From assembly GCA_002110485.1 (NCBI GenBank), contig MOWL01000002.1, positions 682,001 through 746,000 of the forward strand: a DNA stretch of 64,000 bases. The letters are read 5' to 3'. The notes under the pieces are model-generated. The model was not told the origin of the DNA and did not search any database. It was given only the letters and a program-made list of their open reading frames with translations. The stretch comes from Emergomyces orientalis (lineage: Eukaryota; Ascomycota; Eurotiomycetes; Onygenales; Ajellomycetaceae). Shown one piece after another: positions 24,780 through 36,137 of the stretch. The position numbers were made by a program, and so were the translations under genes. Every line of letters begins with the position of its first letter. The first letter of the stretch is position 1.

Positions 24780-26054
24780 AGTATTTTTGCTATGCCTATA
24801 TTTGTTTTCATGGATGTTTCTTTGGGCTACTCTGCTTGCTATCTCATGGGCGACTTTGATACATGTACATTTACGAACACGGAAACAAGATAATGATGAG
24901 AAAATGAAAAGACCCTCCCCTTAATATTACTTAACTCATATCCTACCTATATTACCACGGAGAAATCTCGATTACACCATTGAATTAATATTATATCTCT
25001 ATTCTCGTGTTTGAAATTCCGATATAAAATGCTCTTCTTTCTCTCTCCCCGGTCCTCTTTCAAGCAGGCAAAGTCCGATTATCAGCTCAACGAACCGCGG
25101 CCACTGAAGTAGAGGTCGTAGCTAGGATATATATTGACCTAAAACCTTACGAGAAGCCCAGTTTCAAATATGTACCTTACCATAAAATTTTAGGGACTAG
25201 GTAGGCTTCGCTCTCGGCAGGCTATATACGTAGTCACTGTTAATGGGTAAGAAGGGCGCGTGAACATATGCATAGCAAGATATATATGCAATACGCTGCA
25301 TAAAAACGAATAGGATTTCTGGCTACCTATCTCTTCATAGCCTCCGTGTGTTGGGCACGGCTTGGGAGAGAGAAAATCGGGAAAAAGGTGGTTCCTAGTC
25401 TGACGTTAAATGATTGGGATCGTCACTCTCCCCTTCCTAAATATCGAACGCTCGCAGAATCCCGAGTTGGATTCGAGGACACTACGGAACGTCAATTTTA
25501 AGGTAACCTAATGCCGTTTGAAAACGGCGGATGAGGTTGAATTCAATCCCGCGTTTGTCATAAAAATCAAAAGCAAGCTAAAAAATGAAAAAAAGTGCCA
25601 GTTGGCATAGTGAAAGGAGCGCCAATGGGCCTGGTGCGCAAAAAACATGGAGTAGTAGAAAGTCATACCGAAGCTGCGCTGGAAATTCACACTTTATCCA
25701 TACAGCACAAGCAATTGAGAGCGAATTTTGCATTTGAAATCATGGAACAATTAATACCGGTAGACAAGGAGGGAGGAGGGTAATAAGGGAGGGACATCCT
25801 CAACTGTACGAAAACATCAAGTTACGAATAACGACACAATTTAGATTCAAAAAAGCCACGCCTGTGCGCGTTCCATTCCACTTTTTTTTCTTTTTTCTTT
25901 TTTCCGTTTCTTCTTTTTTTTACTTTTCCTTTTCTTTTTCTTGCACTTTTCTGCGTGTCTCAAGTTGGTATTTTCCCGGGGAAATATTTCGCCCTTGGTA
26001 TCCAATCTGATTTCCCCTTTCACTCTACCAAGGAGGTTAGTTCACACCAACCAG
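24780..26054. other. convergent 3' intergenic region
   Basis: Shared 3' flank of srbA (plus) and the ENA-type ATPase (minus). A homopyrimidine run of C and T, mostly T, at about 25876-25943 is the strongest feature. On the minus strand it is a purine tract 110-180 nt past the ATPase stop codon. No coding potential recognised. Confidence 0.6.
25876..25943. repeat. near-homopyrimidine tract
   Basis: Runs of T broken by single C residues, with a few A and G, dominate about 65 nt. Such tracts can adopt triplex-like structures. Its position just beyond the minus-strand ATPase stop suggests a 3' UTR or termination zone, but no function is shown. Confidence 0.6.
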
Positions 26055-29000
26055 TTACTTCTCCGCCGTCTCACCTCGAGACGGCAAAACAGGGGTTCCA
26101 CCTGGGAACATCCCTACTCTCATCTCCGCCTCCTCCATTGTCAACACCCTGGTGCTCGCGCCCCCGATGCCAAAGGCGCGTTTGATTGCCTTCCAGCTCT
26201 CTACCAATGCAAGATACACTGCCACTGCGCCAAATACAATGCCCCATTCCCATGTGATCCCCGAGTGTTTGAAGACCGACTTGTTCACCACGGGCAGATA
26301 CACCACAGGGAACACGATGATTACGCCGGCAAAGACAGCCCAGAAGAGGAACCGGTTCTGCCACAGGACAGGGAAGATGGAAAAGGGGCCGGAGTAGCGG
26401 GCGGGATCGAGATTGAACAGAGAGCGAGAGAAATGCTTGACTTCCCAAGCTGTGACAAGGAGGAGGAATGTAATAGTTGCATAGGTGGTGGCGCGCGCGC
26501 GGAACACAACTTCGCAGGACTGGTTCCATTCCTGGTTGCAGGAGTCTCCTAGATTAGCGCCGCCAGCACCATACACGACTGCTACGAATGCTAGGAGGCA
26601 GAGAGATCCCATGAATGTGCCATAGATCATTTTATCCATGATTAGTTCCCGGGTGAAAACTCCGACGCGTAGGTCGTGAGGAGGTCGATACATGATATCT
26701 GGTTGACTTTCTTCTAGGCCTAGCCCCAAGGCGAGAAATGAAGAGGTGATTAAGTTCACCCATAAGATTTGTAAGGGGGCAAGAGGAAAAACGGAGTTCC
26801 CATCTGCGTCTTTGAAGGTCAACGCCAATAAGAGTAGTATTACTTGGGCAATGTTGGAGATCAGCAAGTGCATAAGGAACTATATGTGGGTGGTGAAGTT
26901 AGCGGAAACTGCCAATGGAAATTATTTTGCATGTTGGGAGTGTTATAAGAGTTATTTTATCTTTCTACCTTCTGGATATTGTCGAATAAGCGGCGTCCCT
27001 CTTCGACGGCTTTCACAACGGATGCAAAATCATCATCCGTGAGAACCATGTCAGCAGCCTCTTTGGCCACGTCGCTTCCATTTTTGCCCATAGCAATACC
27101 GACGTCGGCGTGCTTGAGAGCTGGGGAATCATTTACACCATCACCAGTCATGACACAGAACGCATTTCTTCGATGCATCGCTTCAACCATGCGAACCTTG
27201 GTTGTTGGGCTACATCTTGCGATCACAAGCGGTAACGCCTCAATCGCATCGATCTCCGCATCAGAAAGTCTGTCAAATTGCTCTGCAGCCATGACTACAG
27301 TGCTAGCCTGGGCAGACGGTATCATATTCCCAAGAATACCAACTTCATAAGCGATAGCTGTGGCTGTCTTGATGTGGTCGCCTGTAAGCATATGGACTGT
27401 AATACCAGCCATATGACATTTCCTGACTGCACCAAGAGTTTCCACACGAGGAGGATCGTAAAGTCCGACGAGTCCAACGAACTCGAAGTCCTTTTCTGTA
27501 AGTTGCCTTTGGGCTAGTTGACCAAACTCGTTTTCGGGGATAATCTTGTGCGCCACGCACAAGACCCGAAGCCCTTCTCCTGCCATGCTATCCACAGCAT
27601 AGCGAATTTCCGCCTTCTTATCTTCCGAAGCCGTCAATAATGGCAACATTGATTCGGTAGCACCTTTGGCAAACGCTTGAGCGGACTTGGATTCGGAATC
27701 TTGATAGACGACGGTCATTCGTTTTATTGCTGAATCGAAAGGAAACTCCGCCAATTGTTTCCGCTGCCGGCCTTGAAGTAGCGCCAATTTACCGGAGTTG
27801 AACCGGAGGGCAAGAACATGAAGGGCGATCTCCGTAGGCTCTCCGACGGCGGTCCAGTTATCTCCAGCATCTGTAACTGACTGGTTATCAATGGAGGTTT
27901 TGTCATTGGGATTATAGACGGTCGACAAATTGCAAAGTGCTATTGCATTGAGAAATGTGCTAAAGTTAGCATCGTTTCCGACGTGGTCAGTATCAATATC
28001 TGTGCCGTCCATTTGAACAAATCCGCTTCGAGGATCATAAGGGTTGGTCGTATCGTGGATTGTCAAGGTTCCAGCGCCTGGAACCCAGGCTTTCCGCGCA
28101 ACCATTCGGCCTTGAGTGAGCGTGCCGGTCTTGTCTGAGCAAATGTTTGTGACCCCGCCCACAGCCTCAAGCGCCTGTAGCTTTCTAACGATCACGTTGC
28201 CCTTGGCCATTGCTTTTGTACCAACAGCAACAGTAATAGTGAGGACTGCAATAAGTGACTCGGGGATGACGGCAACGGCAACACAAATGCCGTATATCAA
28301 CACTTCACCATGCACATCCCATTTGTTAGCGGAAAAGACAATGATTGCCAACGTAATAGCGAGTGCGAAGAGTAAAAGCGCGAATTTGCTGAGTTTGACC
28401 TGGAGGGGCGTTCCCACCAAACCCAGGATGTGAACCAAAGTTCTTTTCACCCTATTCAACGTTCGCAAGATTATGTTTGAACCCTCAACAATGGGCCCCT
28501 GCTGGCGTAGCAGTTGCGCAATCTTACCTACCTCGGTGTCCATTGCTGTCGCGATCACAATCCCAGTCGCACGACCCTGGGTCATCGTGCTTCCAGAGTA
28601 GGCCATGTTCGTGCGATCCCCAACTGCCATTTCACGAGTAGGGAATACAGTATGATGGTTTTTGGGAATAGGCAACGATTCGCCTGTAAGGAGGGCTTCG
28701 TCGGTGGAGGCATTCATTCCGTCAAACAGTCTCAAATCCGCGGGAATCATATCTCCAACTGCAAGTTGGATTATATCACCAACGACAAGGGTCTCAGCCC
28801 TCACGGACTCGATCCGGCCGTCGCGGATGACTTTAGACACTGGGGCAGAGAGGGCTTGTAGCGAGAGGATGGTTTTTTCCGCACGGTAGTCTTGGAAGAA
28901 ACTGTTTCGAGGAGTTTAAGTATTAGCCTCATATCATCACGGTTATATGGAGGAGTAAAGGAGGGAGAGCCGTACCCAACCACAATATTGAGAAGGATGA

Positions 29001-29658
29001 CAGCGGTTATGACAGCCCCTTCTATGTAGTCATTGATCCCGAAAGACAATGCCATGGTTATGACGAGTACCTGCACATCATCGCACCAGAGTTAACATCG
29101 AAGTTATCGATCCATAACTACCAGTTGGCTGGCGATGGTCGACTCGGGAAATAAATGCTTCTCGTACTAAAGTCAGACTGTTGGACACCTGTCTTAACAG
29201 AATTTTCCACAAGGAAATCCCCTCTGCTCCCTTAACCTTGTTAAGTCCATCCCGTTCAAGGCGAGATGCCGCTTCGGTACTACTGAGACCATGCCTAATA
29301 AAAATAATTATCACCCCCCTAGGTTGGATTATAAATCTAGATTCGATTAAGCCACATGGGTGACTTACTGTAAATCAACTCCCAGAGCATGGGAGATCTC
29401 TGAAGTGGAGTAAGTGTATGCGTATTCGCAGATCCCTTGACGCTTTTGGAGCTCATCAAGGTTCGAAGTAGCTTTGGGGTCCAACGGGAGGGCTATGCCT
29501 GGACTCTTAGAGGCTTTTTCTCCGCCCAGACGGAAGTTGGTGGATGTCGACTGGTTTAGGGCTGATCCCGGGTGCTGTTGATGCCCTTCATGTATAGAAG
29601 AACGAATTGGCGACTCTGTCGATTCCTCGACATCTGGTGGAGAGGTCTCTATGCCCAT
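26055..29658 (-). CDS. P-type ATPase, ENA/type IID sodium or potassium efflux pump
   Basis: Five exons in minus order: 29369-29658, 29168-29294, 28976-29070, 26969-28901, 26055-26879; 1089 residues, the usual ENA length. The N-terminal cation-ATPase domain (HGLSSTEAASRLERDGLN) precedes TM1-TM2 (LVITMALSFGIND, VILLNIVVGFFQDYRAEKT). Actuator motif LLTGES, phosphorylation motif SDKTGTLTQG, and hinge MTGDGVNDSPALKHADVG are intact. Six C-terminal membrane segments follow, including LQILWVNLITSSFLALGLGLE. ENA pumps export Na+ or K+ at the plasma membrane and are needed at high pH or salt; ACU-type uptake relatives look similar, so ion and direction are inferred. The 60 residues before the first domain are Ser/Pro-rich. 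The gene converges with srbA and its promoter faces RRP46. Confidence 0.93.
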
Positions 29659-31714
29659 TCAATAAGAGGTACGATTTAACGAGGAACGAGAAGTCTCGAC
29701 GAAGAATGGCACGGGGAACACAGTGAACGTAATGGTTGTAATTGTGGTGAATATAAAACACTCAAAGCAATGCTATCAACAAACGAGCAAGAGTTTCAAG
29801 GAACAGAAAGGAATGGAGAGACAAAAGACAAAAGAGTATCAGCAGGCAAGGGTACGATTGCGGGGAGGCTATATATAGTTCTTATCAATCGAGTTTCTCC
29901 ACATCTCCCACTCAATGGAATGCGGATCAGGATTCAGCAAAAATGCTCCAATTTCGAACGATGCTGACTGTACATGTGATTATTTAGGAACTAGCCCTGG
30001 ATTTCACTGCCACAATTATGACGATATTAATGTCTCGTCACACACCTGGGAATCTAGTCGGTTTTTGCTTGGCTTAACCACAGCTCTTGGGTTGCATGCA
30101 GAGGGGTGGAGGAGAGCGCTGAATCCTCCTCATACACGTCGGGCGTCCAATCAGTCACAGGCTGGCCTTCTTAACAATTTAATCCATCGGTACACACAAG
30201 CCCCCAAGCTGGCAATCGGAATGCCCCAAATTGTTTTGATAGACATGGAGATTCGCGAAGCTTCAGTTTAATTTGTCGTGCATGCTTGACAAATTCTCCG
30301 ACTTGGCCAGTTGTTCTACTTGGCCCAGTGGGGTTTTCAGAGCAGGACCAGTTCTGGCCAGTTTTTGTTGAGCGGGGTTGGTTTCTTGGCTCCGATAGGC
30401 CCTGGTTCGCCGCAGCCGTTGAACAGGCAGGCTGGGTGTCGGCGTGCGGATCGCAGTCGAAGTTTCTTGGCTTGGCCGCTCCACACGACGCATGCCCGGA
30501 ATAAATTCAACATTCCTCCGCCTTTTCCCACCAATTCCGTTTCCTCTGTGACCTCTTGGCCGCCCCAGCGTTTTCCCGCCTTGGGATAGTGTGCGAACGA
30601 AAGAAATGTTAAGTAAACTTTTTTAGTATGCGCAGCGGACAGTCGGGATGCTTTATTCCTGGGTTCATGTTACATGGATATCCCAGGCTTGCTTGGTCTC
30701 CGTCAATAATAGTTTTTATCATAGGTGTCACTGCAGTGCCATATTAATATTGAATGGGCCCTTTTTTCTTCTGCGATTAAATAATTGATACTGCCACGGT
30801 TACTTGAAGCTGGCCTACATGCAGCTCATTCACCCACCCCCACAAGATTCCACTCGGGTCGGGTGTTGTTACAGGCAAGTTGGGTCCAGGGATCTGGGCA
30901 CGTTGTGCATGTCTCGACTTTAATTGTGATTGTAAATTCGCGGTGGCCAGATTGTCACGATTTAACAGGCTGCACAAATTAATAAACCCACGCAAATATG
31001 CATAGTTACCAACTCAGCATATGAACTCTGTTGAATGCATAGCGCCAAGTATCATCCCATGCTCAGTTCGCTCGACACATAGCCATGTTCAGACTATGTG
31101 TGGTCCGTTACCAGATTATGATAAGCCGGTCCTCGCACGGCATAGGCAATAGAGCACATGACCAGCAGGATCCAAAGGTTATCTCGCTGGTAGCTGGAGG
31201 AACAAGTCGTTCGAATCGGTGCCCCAGGGTTTCTTTGGTCAACCACCAACGACGTCATCCTATGAGAGTCGTGGCAAGGGTGGATTGGCCAATGGGCGCT
31301 GCGGGAGGGCGAAAATGGGATTTATATACCCAATGCACGCATGAATACAACCATTTGCCATGAGCGGGGATAATGAAATGTCCGCGAGTTAGTTAAACAT
31401 AGAAATAATGGAGAGATGAAGAGGAGTCATGAATTTGGTCGTTTGTCGTCGTTGCTCTGCAACAGAACAACCCTCAGAACTTGACAAGATCTCGGAATCC
31501 GGCTTATCTATCCTCCGTGCAACTCAAGGACGTTAAAAAAACCTAAAAGACTAAAAAAAATAAAAGATCCCAAGGTTCGATTCTTGATACCATCAAGCTA
31601 CCTAGATGTCCCATTTCACCATAAAATAACATTCAAAACAGTAGTCAGTTTTCTCCGGCTAGATAAGCTTCCTCGTCAGCCTCTTCCCTACCCCTAGCAC
31701 CATTTCTAGGCCCA
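29659..31714. other. divergent promoter region between ATPase and RRP46
   Basis: About 2 kb with no recognisable gene. Open frames at 29915-30271 and 30263-30589 are short, lack motifs and occur on both strands, so they are probably fortuitous. An A-rich stretch near 31535-31565 precedes the RRP46 start by 150 nt. No tRNA: the string GGTTCGATTC at 31574-31583 has no cloverleaf around it. Confidence 0.55.
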
Positions 31715-32593
31715 ATGGCTAGTCCGGATGCCGCTCTTGCTCCCCTCCACTTCCCTGACGGTTCGGCATCGTACACATCCCCCAATGGAGATCAGGTACT
31801 TGGATCAGTGAATGGCCCTATTGAAGCTGGCCGCCGCGATGCCCAAAAACCGGAGGAAGCAACAATAGAAGTTCTCGTTAAGCCCGGAGTTGGCATTAGC
31901 GGCGTTGGCGAGAGATACGTGGAAAGCATTTTGCGGGGTATTTTGAGCCGGGTTATTCTAGTACGGGAAAAGTCGATGCCCAGGAAAGGCATCGTAATCA
32001 CTTTGGTGGTTTTAAAAAATAAGGGAGCAGATGGGAAAGTTGCAGAACGGGGAGGATCGGTGAGTGCAACGAACAACAAACAGCAAAACATACCAATTTT
32101 AACTCTCCGAAATCTGGTCTCCGCTCTACTTTTCCATTCTTGATAGGCCGCTCCTTACTAACTTCATGCTCCCAAGTGTCTTCCGCTTTTACCCTCGTTG
32201 CTTCACACGGCTCTTCTAGCATTGCTATCTGCTGCAATTCCGCTCTCTATGATATACACTTCTACATTAATCGCAGTATCCGGGACTGGTGAACTGGCTC
32301 AGAACCCCTCAAATTACGACATCAAAACTGCAAAGTCCTTGCACGTCCTATCATTTTCATCCAAGGGCCATCTACTTCTGAACGAGAGCGAGGGTGGATT
32401 TGACCTCGATACTTGGGATAAGGTGTATGAACTGGCCCAATATATCTGTAGGGGAGACCCAAGGCTTAGAAAGGAAGATGGCGATGTTGATATGGATGGT
32501 TTGAAAGCGAGTGAAACCCTTGAACAGTTTGTGAGAGATGTGGTGGAAGATAAGATCCGGGAAAACCTTTCGTGGAAAATTGCAACGACCTGA
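31715..32593 (+). CDS. RRP46: exosome core subunit Rrp46 (RNase PH-like)
   Basis: Two exons, 31715-32059 and 32177-32593, giving 253 residues. The intron has a CTAAC branch site 15 nt before its AG. The RNase PH fold is seen in EVLVKPGVGISGVGERYVES, then the block CLPLLPSLLHTALLALLSAAIPL that follows the intron, and VSGTGELAQNPSNYD. This pattern fits Rrp46 among the six RNase PH-like ring subunits of the RNA exosome. The core ring is catalytically inert in fungi and threads RNA to Rrp44 and Rrp6 for 3'-5' decay and processing in nucleus and cytoplasm. The C-terminal third is longer than in yeast Rrp46 and acidic. Confusion with Mtr3 or Rrp43 is possible but less likely. Confidence 0.82.
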
Positions 32594-34218
32594 ACGCATC
32601 ATTTTACAGTTTTCCTTGCTGCACTAAAAAGGGAAACAAAAGGAACAATAAACGAGAGATGTTACAAAGCACTGGACAATCGCATAATACCTCGCTTACG
32701 AACGCCCATGTGTACTATGAATCACACTCCCCCAGGTGTAACATACACTTATCGTCATACAAGGACAGAACCTCCCTTCGATCAGGGTACCAAACCTATT
32801 TGACCATGATTCCACGGTGTTTGGAACCTTCTAATCCTTGAAACTCTGACTCGCGCTGCCGATGTATTTGGGTGGGCAGAAGAAGGAGCTTTTACGAAAT
32901 CCCAGGCACGATTATTTTAATTAGCGAATAAAAGGATTCGTCCAGGCCTGAGAGATCATTTCCCATGCTTTAGTGTTGTGGGACTTCTACCGGAGGTGAT
33001 ATTTTAGATTGTCCTTCTGAAAAACCGGGCCCAAGCGAGCGGGGGTGGAACCCTCCGGTCCCTATATCCAAGCGTTCAATCTATTTCCCAATTCTTCTTT
33101 TTTGGAACTTATGTACACTTCTTTGCCTGATGATATTATGACAGCTCCTTTTGCGTTTTGAACCCAGCTCGCGCGTCGAAGCCTTCGACATCATGTATCA
33201 AAATGACCTATTCTGTCCACTTTATGCTGGAACGCCCCTTCAGACTTCATGCTCTTATCTCTCTACAGCTGTCACTACCATCCACAATTAAGCCATGAGT
33301 TATTTCGGCAGTGCCAATCAAAACGATCAAGTGACCAGAAGCTTCCGCACATGGCAAACCAACCGCACATCCCTTTGACCAAATAGCGGACTAATCAGTT
33401 GCTCTCGTCAAAATATCTTCATATTCACCTAATCCCCATGCTCGCTTCCATCTGATGATAAATTGTAAGCCCTTAGCTGCAGCATACAAAATAAATTGAA
33501 AACGGGCCAGTGACTTGCAAGCCAAGAGCAAACAGCCTGACGTTTTCGGGGGAAAAAATAACAGATGTTTCCATTTAATTCGCTATACCTAGCTAGCCTG
33601 CTTGACTTTCCATGAACCTGCGTATTGACTGACATGTCTGCACCCGCCGAACCAACCATCTGACAGGGCGTTTCGACAAAACTTTTAATATATAACATTT
33701 CCACCTTATGTTATGCGGATGGAATAGGCGATTTTTCCTCCCACCTCCTTGGACCGAACCAAACCGGTAGCCCGCCATAACATGACATTTCCAATGCCAA
33801 CGGAATGGAAGGAAGATGCACCAGAAATCATCTGTAAAATCCCAAATACGAACTTTTGTTGTTCCTTTCCGTGCAACCGGCTCCTCTGCATATGTAGACT
33901 TTTTGCCAGCAGGATAACATATATATAAACCTGCGTATAACGGCTTTTCACCTATAGTTGCCCATCATTAGCATGGAAGAATGCAAAGGAGTAAATACAT
34001 ACTTAACTAACAACTACTAAAGGCGAGGAGTTTACTCCAGAAGCTCCTGACTTGCGTTTCGTTGAGTTTAAACTCGGAAATATCGTCTCTCTCTTTGTTT
34101 TCCTTCTTTTAATTCCAGCCAGCATAGGGGCTTTATCGAAAGCTGGGAATAGGGTGCTCAAAATAAAATTACACACTGAAGAAGATAAGATAACCAACAT
34201 GCTATCCACGTTCCAAAT
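32594..34218. other. intergenic region
   Basis: No recognised gene. Open frames on both strands at 33429-33951 are under 92 codons and motif-free. Composition is AT-rich and unremarkable. Confidence 0.55.
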
Positions 34219-34548
34219 TCAATCTTTGAAAGAACGATAGTCAGTCCACTTCAGGACGAGATATAGTACAAAGCCTAACAGGACTAAAAGAATAGTTAGG
34301 GCAATGGGCAGCAAGCTGTTCGTGGCCAAAAGACGACCGGAACCAGCGGTGGCCAGGGACAACCCAGAGCTAGAAGCTGAGGTGCAACCGGACGGCCTGG
34401 TAGATGCGCTGCTTGCTTCATCGGTGAAGCTCCCGTCTGCACTGGGGAAGTCGGAAACAAGAAGAGGCGTTTCCTCGTTGTCGTTACCAGATTGCGGCGC
34501 TCTAGGTAAGACAACGGGTGCTTGGTGAGGGATATCGTTTCCCGCCAT
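34219..34548 (-). CDS. small single-pass membrane protein, hypothetical
   Basis: A 109-codon frame beginning MAGNDIPHQAPVVLP. The first 75 residues are Ser/Pro/Asp-rich and polar, with NEETPLLVSD reminiscent of an acidic-dileucine sorting signal. Residues about 79-101 form one strong membrane span (LLPIALTILLVLLGFVLYLVL), followed by a short basic-acidic tail, KWTDYRSFKD. This layout is that of a tail-anchored or type II small protein, and the clean boundary between polar and hydrophobic parts suggests real coding. No homologue is recognised. A 31-nt poly-T tract lies 43 nt upstream of the ATG (poly-A in the leader on this strand). It could be fortuitous. Confidence 0.4.
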   Translation of the reverse strand: MAGNDIPHQAPVVLPRAPQSGNDNEETPLLVSDFPSADGSFTDEASSASTRPSGCTSASSSGLSLATAGSGRLLATNSLLPIALTILLVLLGFVLYLVLKWTDYRSFKD

Positions 34549-34588
34549 TTTGCTTGTAGAAATGCAGAATGAGGGGAAGACTTTTCGA

Positions 34589-34591
<3 letters not shown>

Positions 34592-34622
<31 letters not shown>
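34592..34622. repeat. 31-nt poly-T tract
   Basis: Uninterrupted T31 on the plus strand, read directly. It lies upstream of a small minus-strand ORF. It could be a slippage-grown homopolymer or the poly-A tail of a retroposed fragment lying to its right on minus, but no retroelement body is recognisable there. Confidence 0.9.
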
Positions 34623-34623
<1 letters not shown>

Positions 34624-35389
34624 GTGGTAGGACGAAGCTGGAGCAATAAGAGGCTTGAAAAAGGGTGTTGGAGCGTTGTTTATCCGAGGGTTGAGTTTGA
34701 CTCTGGGGATGAGAGATGAATGATGTGGATGGATTGTGATGCCATGCCAACGTAATATTGTACAGTTGTGATGGCAATTGATAATATATCATCCATGAAC
34801 ACTGAGAATATCATGAGAACATTATATGTAAAATAAACAGAATTTTTTTGTGTCATGAAGAAATCAAAGAAAATACATGCATCGTCCTTGGTATATACTA
34901 TTTCTTCCCTTACAGGTATGCATTCCACAGTCAAAAAGGACGAAAATTAAGCCTGATGAGAGAAAAACATGCATCTCATCCTAAGTCAATAGCTTCTTAA
35001 GAAGAATGCATCGTTTTATTTTCAAGAGTTGAATGCTCTCAAGTGTAAATTGCTCTGAAAGATAGGATGATGGATGCAAGCTATGTAGCCCAGGTGCTGC
35101 AACATCAAACTCTGGCTGTGGCGGTGGCTGCTTGGCAATGATGTCAAACGCTTCAAGCTTGCCCCTGGCGCGTTTTTTTGTCTTTTGGGGAATCATGTTA
35201 TATAAAATTGTGTCCAAACAGCAATGCAGGTGCAGAATTGTGGACCTTCAGCTGCCGTACGGCTATTTTGAAAACCTCGCGCCATGTGTTTTTTCATGTT
35301 TCTTTCGGGAAAACAATTGGGCGTGGGTTCCAATTTCGGCTGGAAAAGCCTTTGGGTGCCATTCCAATCTTCATTTAAAAACTAATGTA

Positions 35390-35514
35390 ACGTATTTCAC
35401 CACTAACTTAATCACTTTGTACCTCTACACTCCAACAAGACAAACACAAGGTAATTTCTCATACTAAATCAGTGGAGAGGTGTGGGGTGTGATTAAGTTA
35501 GTGGTGAAATATGT
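35390..35514. mobile_element. MITE of Tc1/mariner type, 125 bp, TA target duplication
   Basis: The ends are inverted repeats: the left end begins ACGTATTTCACCACTAACTT and the right end is its inverse with a single G/A mismatch in the first 25 nt. Both ends are flanked by the dinucleotide TA (35388-35389 and 35515-35516), the duplication made by Tc1/mariner transposases. The interior (about 75 nt) has further imperfect complementarity (ACCTCTACACTCC against GGAGAGGTGTGG). There is no room for a transposase, so it is non-autonomous. It sits about 620 nt upstream of the sedolisin start. Confidence 0.8.
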
Positions 35515-35840
35515 TAACTACCACCAGTCATATACTCTTTAATGAGGTGATTTTTTTCATATCTCTCAAAGGCCCTTATCATATCTAACCTAACCTAATC
35601 TCTAATCTCCAACATACCTATCCCTAAACCCTACATGAACTGCCTGTGGTTCAACATGGCCCCAAAATTTTGGATCCAAAATCTGGAGTCTAGGATGAAG
35701 GGTTTTTGCACCATGTTCAAACTGTAACCCTTGCTTTCCTTCGAAATCATGCTAGCTTCGTGTTGTAATTCAGGGGGATCATGACGACAAGATCTGAATT
35801 AAGCTCTCCTTTTTATATAAATAAGCCTATCTTTCAATGC

Positions 35841-35848
35841 TATATAAA
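35841..35848 (+). promoter_or_regulatory. TATA box of sedolisin gene
   Basis: TATATAAA lies 297 nt upstream of the ATG at 36138, with a second TATATAA at 35814-35820. This spacing allows a long leader. Candidate only. Confidence 0.35.
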
Positions 35849-36137
35849 ATATCATTCTCATGGACGGGGTCGCGAGTCGGGGCCGATTCCGGCAGCATCC
35901 AAATGTTTTTGATGCCAGCCCCCGAAGCTCCCTCCGGCCGTTCTGTGCTACCCAACGTCGCAACGGCAACGCCGCACTTCAGTCCTCTGAAGAGCTGGCG
36001 TCGCCGTTTGTTGGAATGTTTTTATAACTCCTAACTCTTGCGGACATTACTGTCTCTAAGAATATATATTCCTTCAATAGTCTCGTCCTTTGGTCCCTGC
36101 ATTCAATACCTAGTTCGTCATTTATCTACTTGTAGCA

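Larger units (their letters stand above)
34549..36137. other. intergenic region with MITE and poly-T tract
   Basis: Contains the 31-nt poly-T run, a TA-flanked MITE (35390-35514) and the TATA-bearing promoter of the sedolisin gene. A short CT/TAACC-like stretch occurs near 35577-35612. No other coding region recognised. Confidence 0.6.

Noticed and set aside
31540..31600. Possible tRNA T-arm (GGTTCGATTC)
   Set aside because: Upstream sequence is A-rich and cannot form acceptor, D or anticodon stems.
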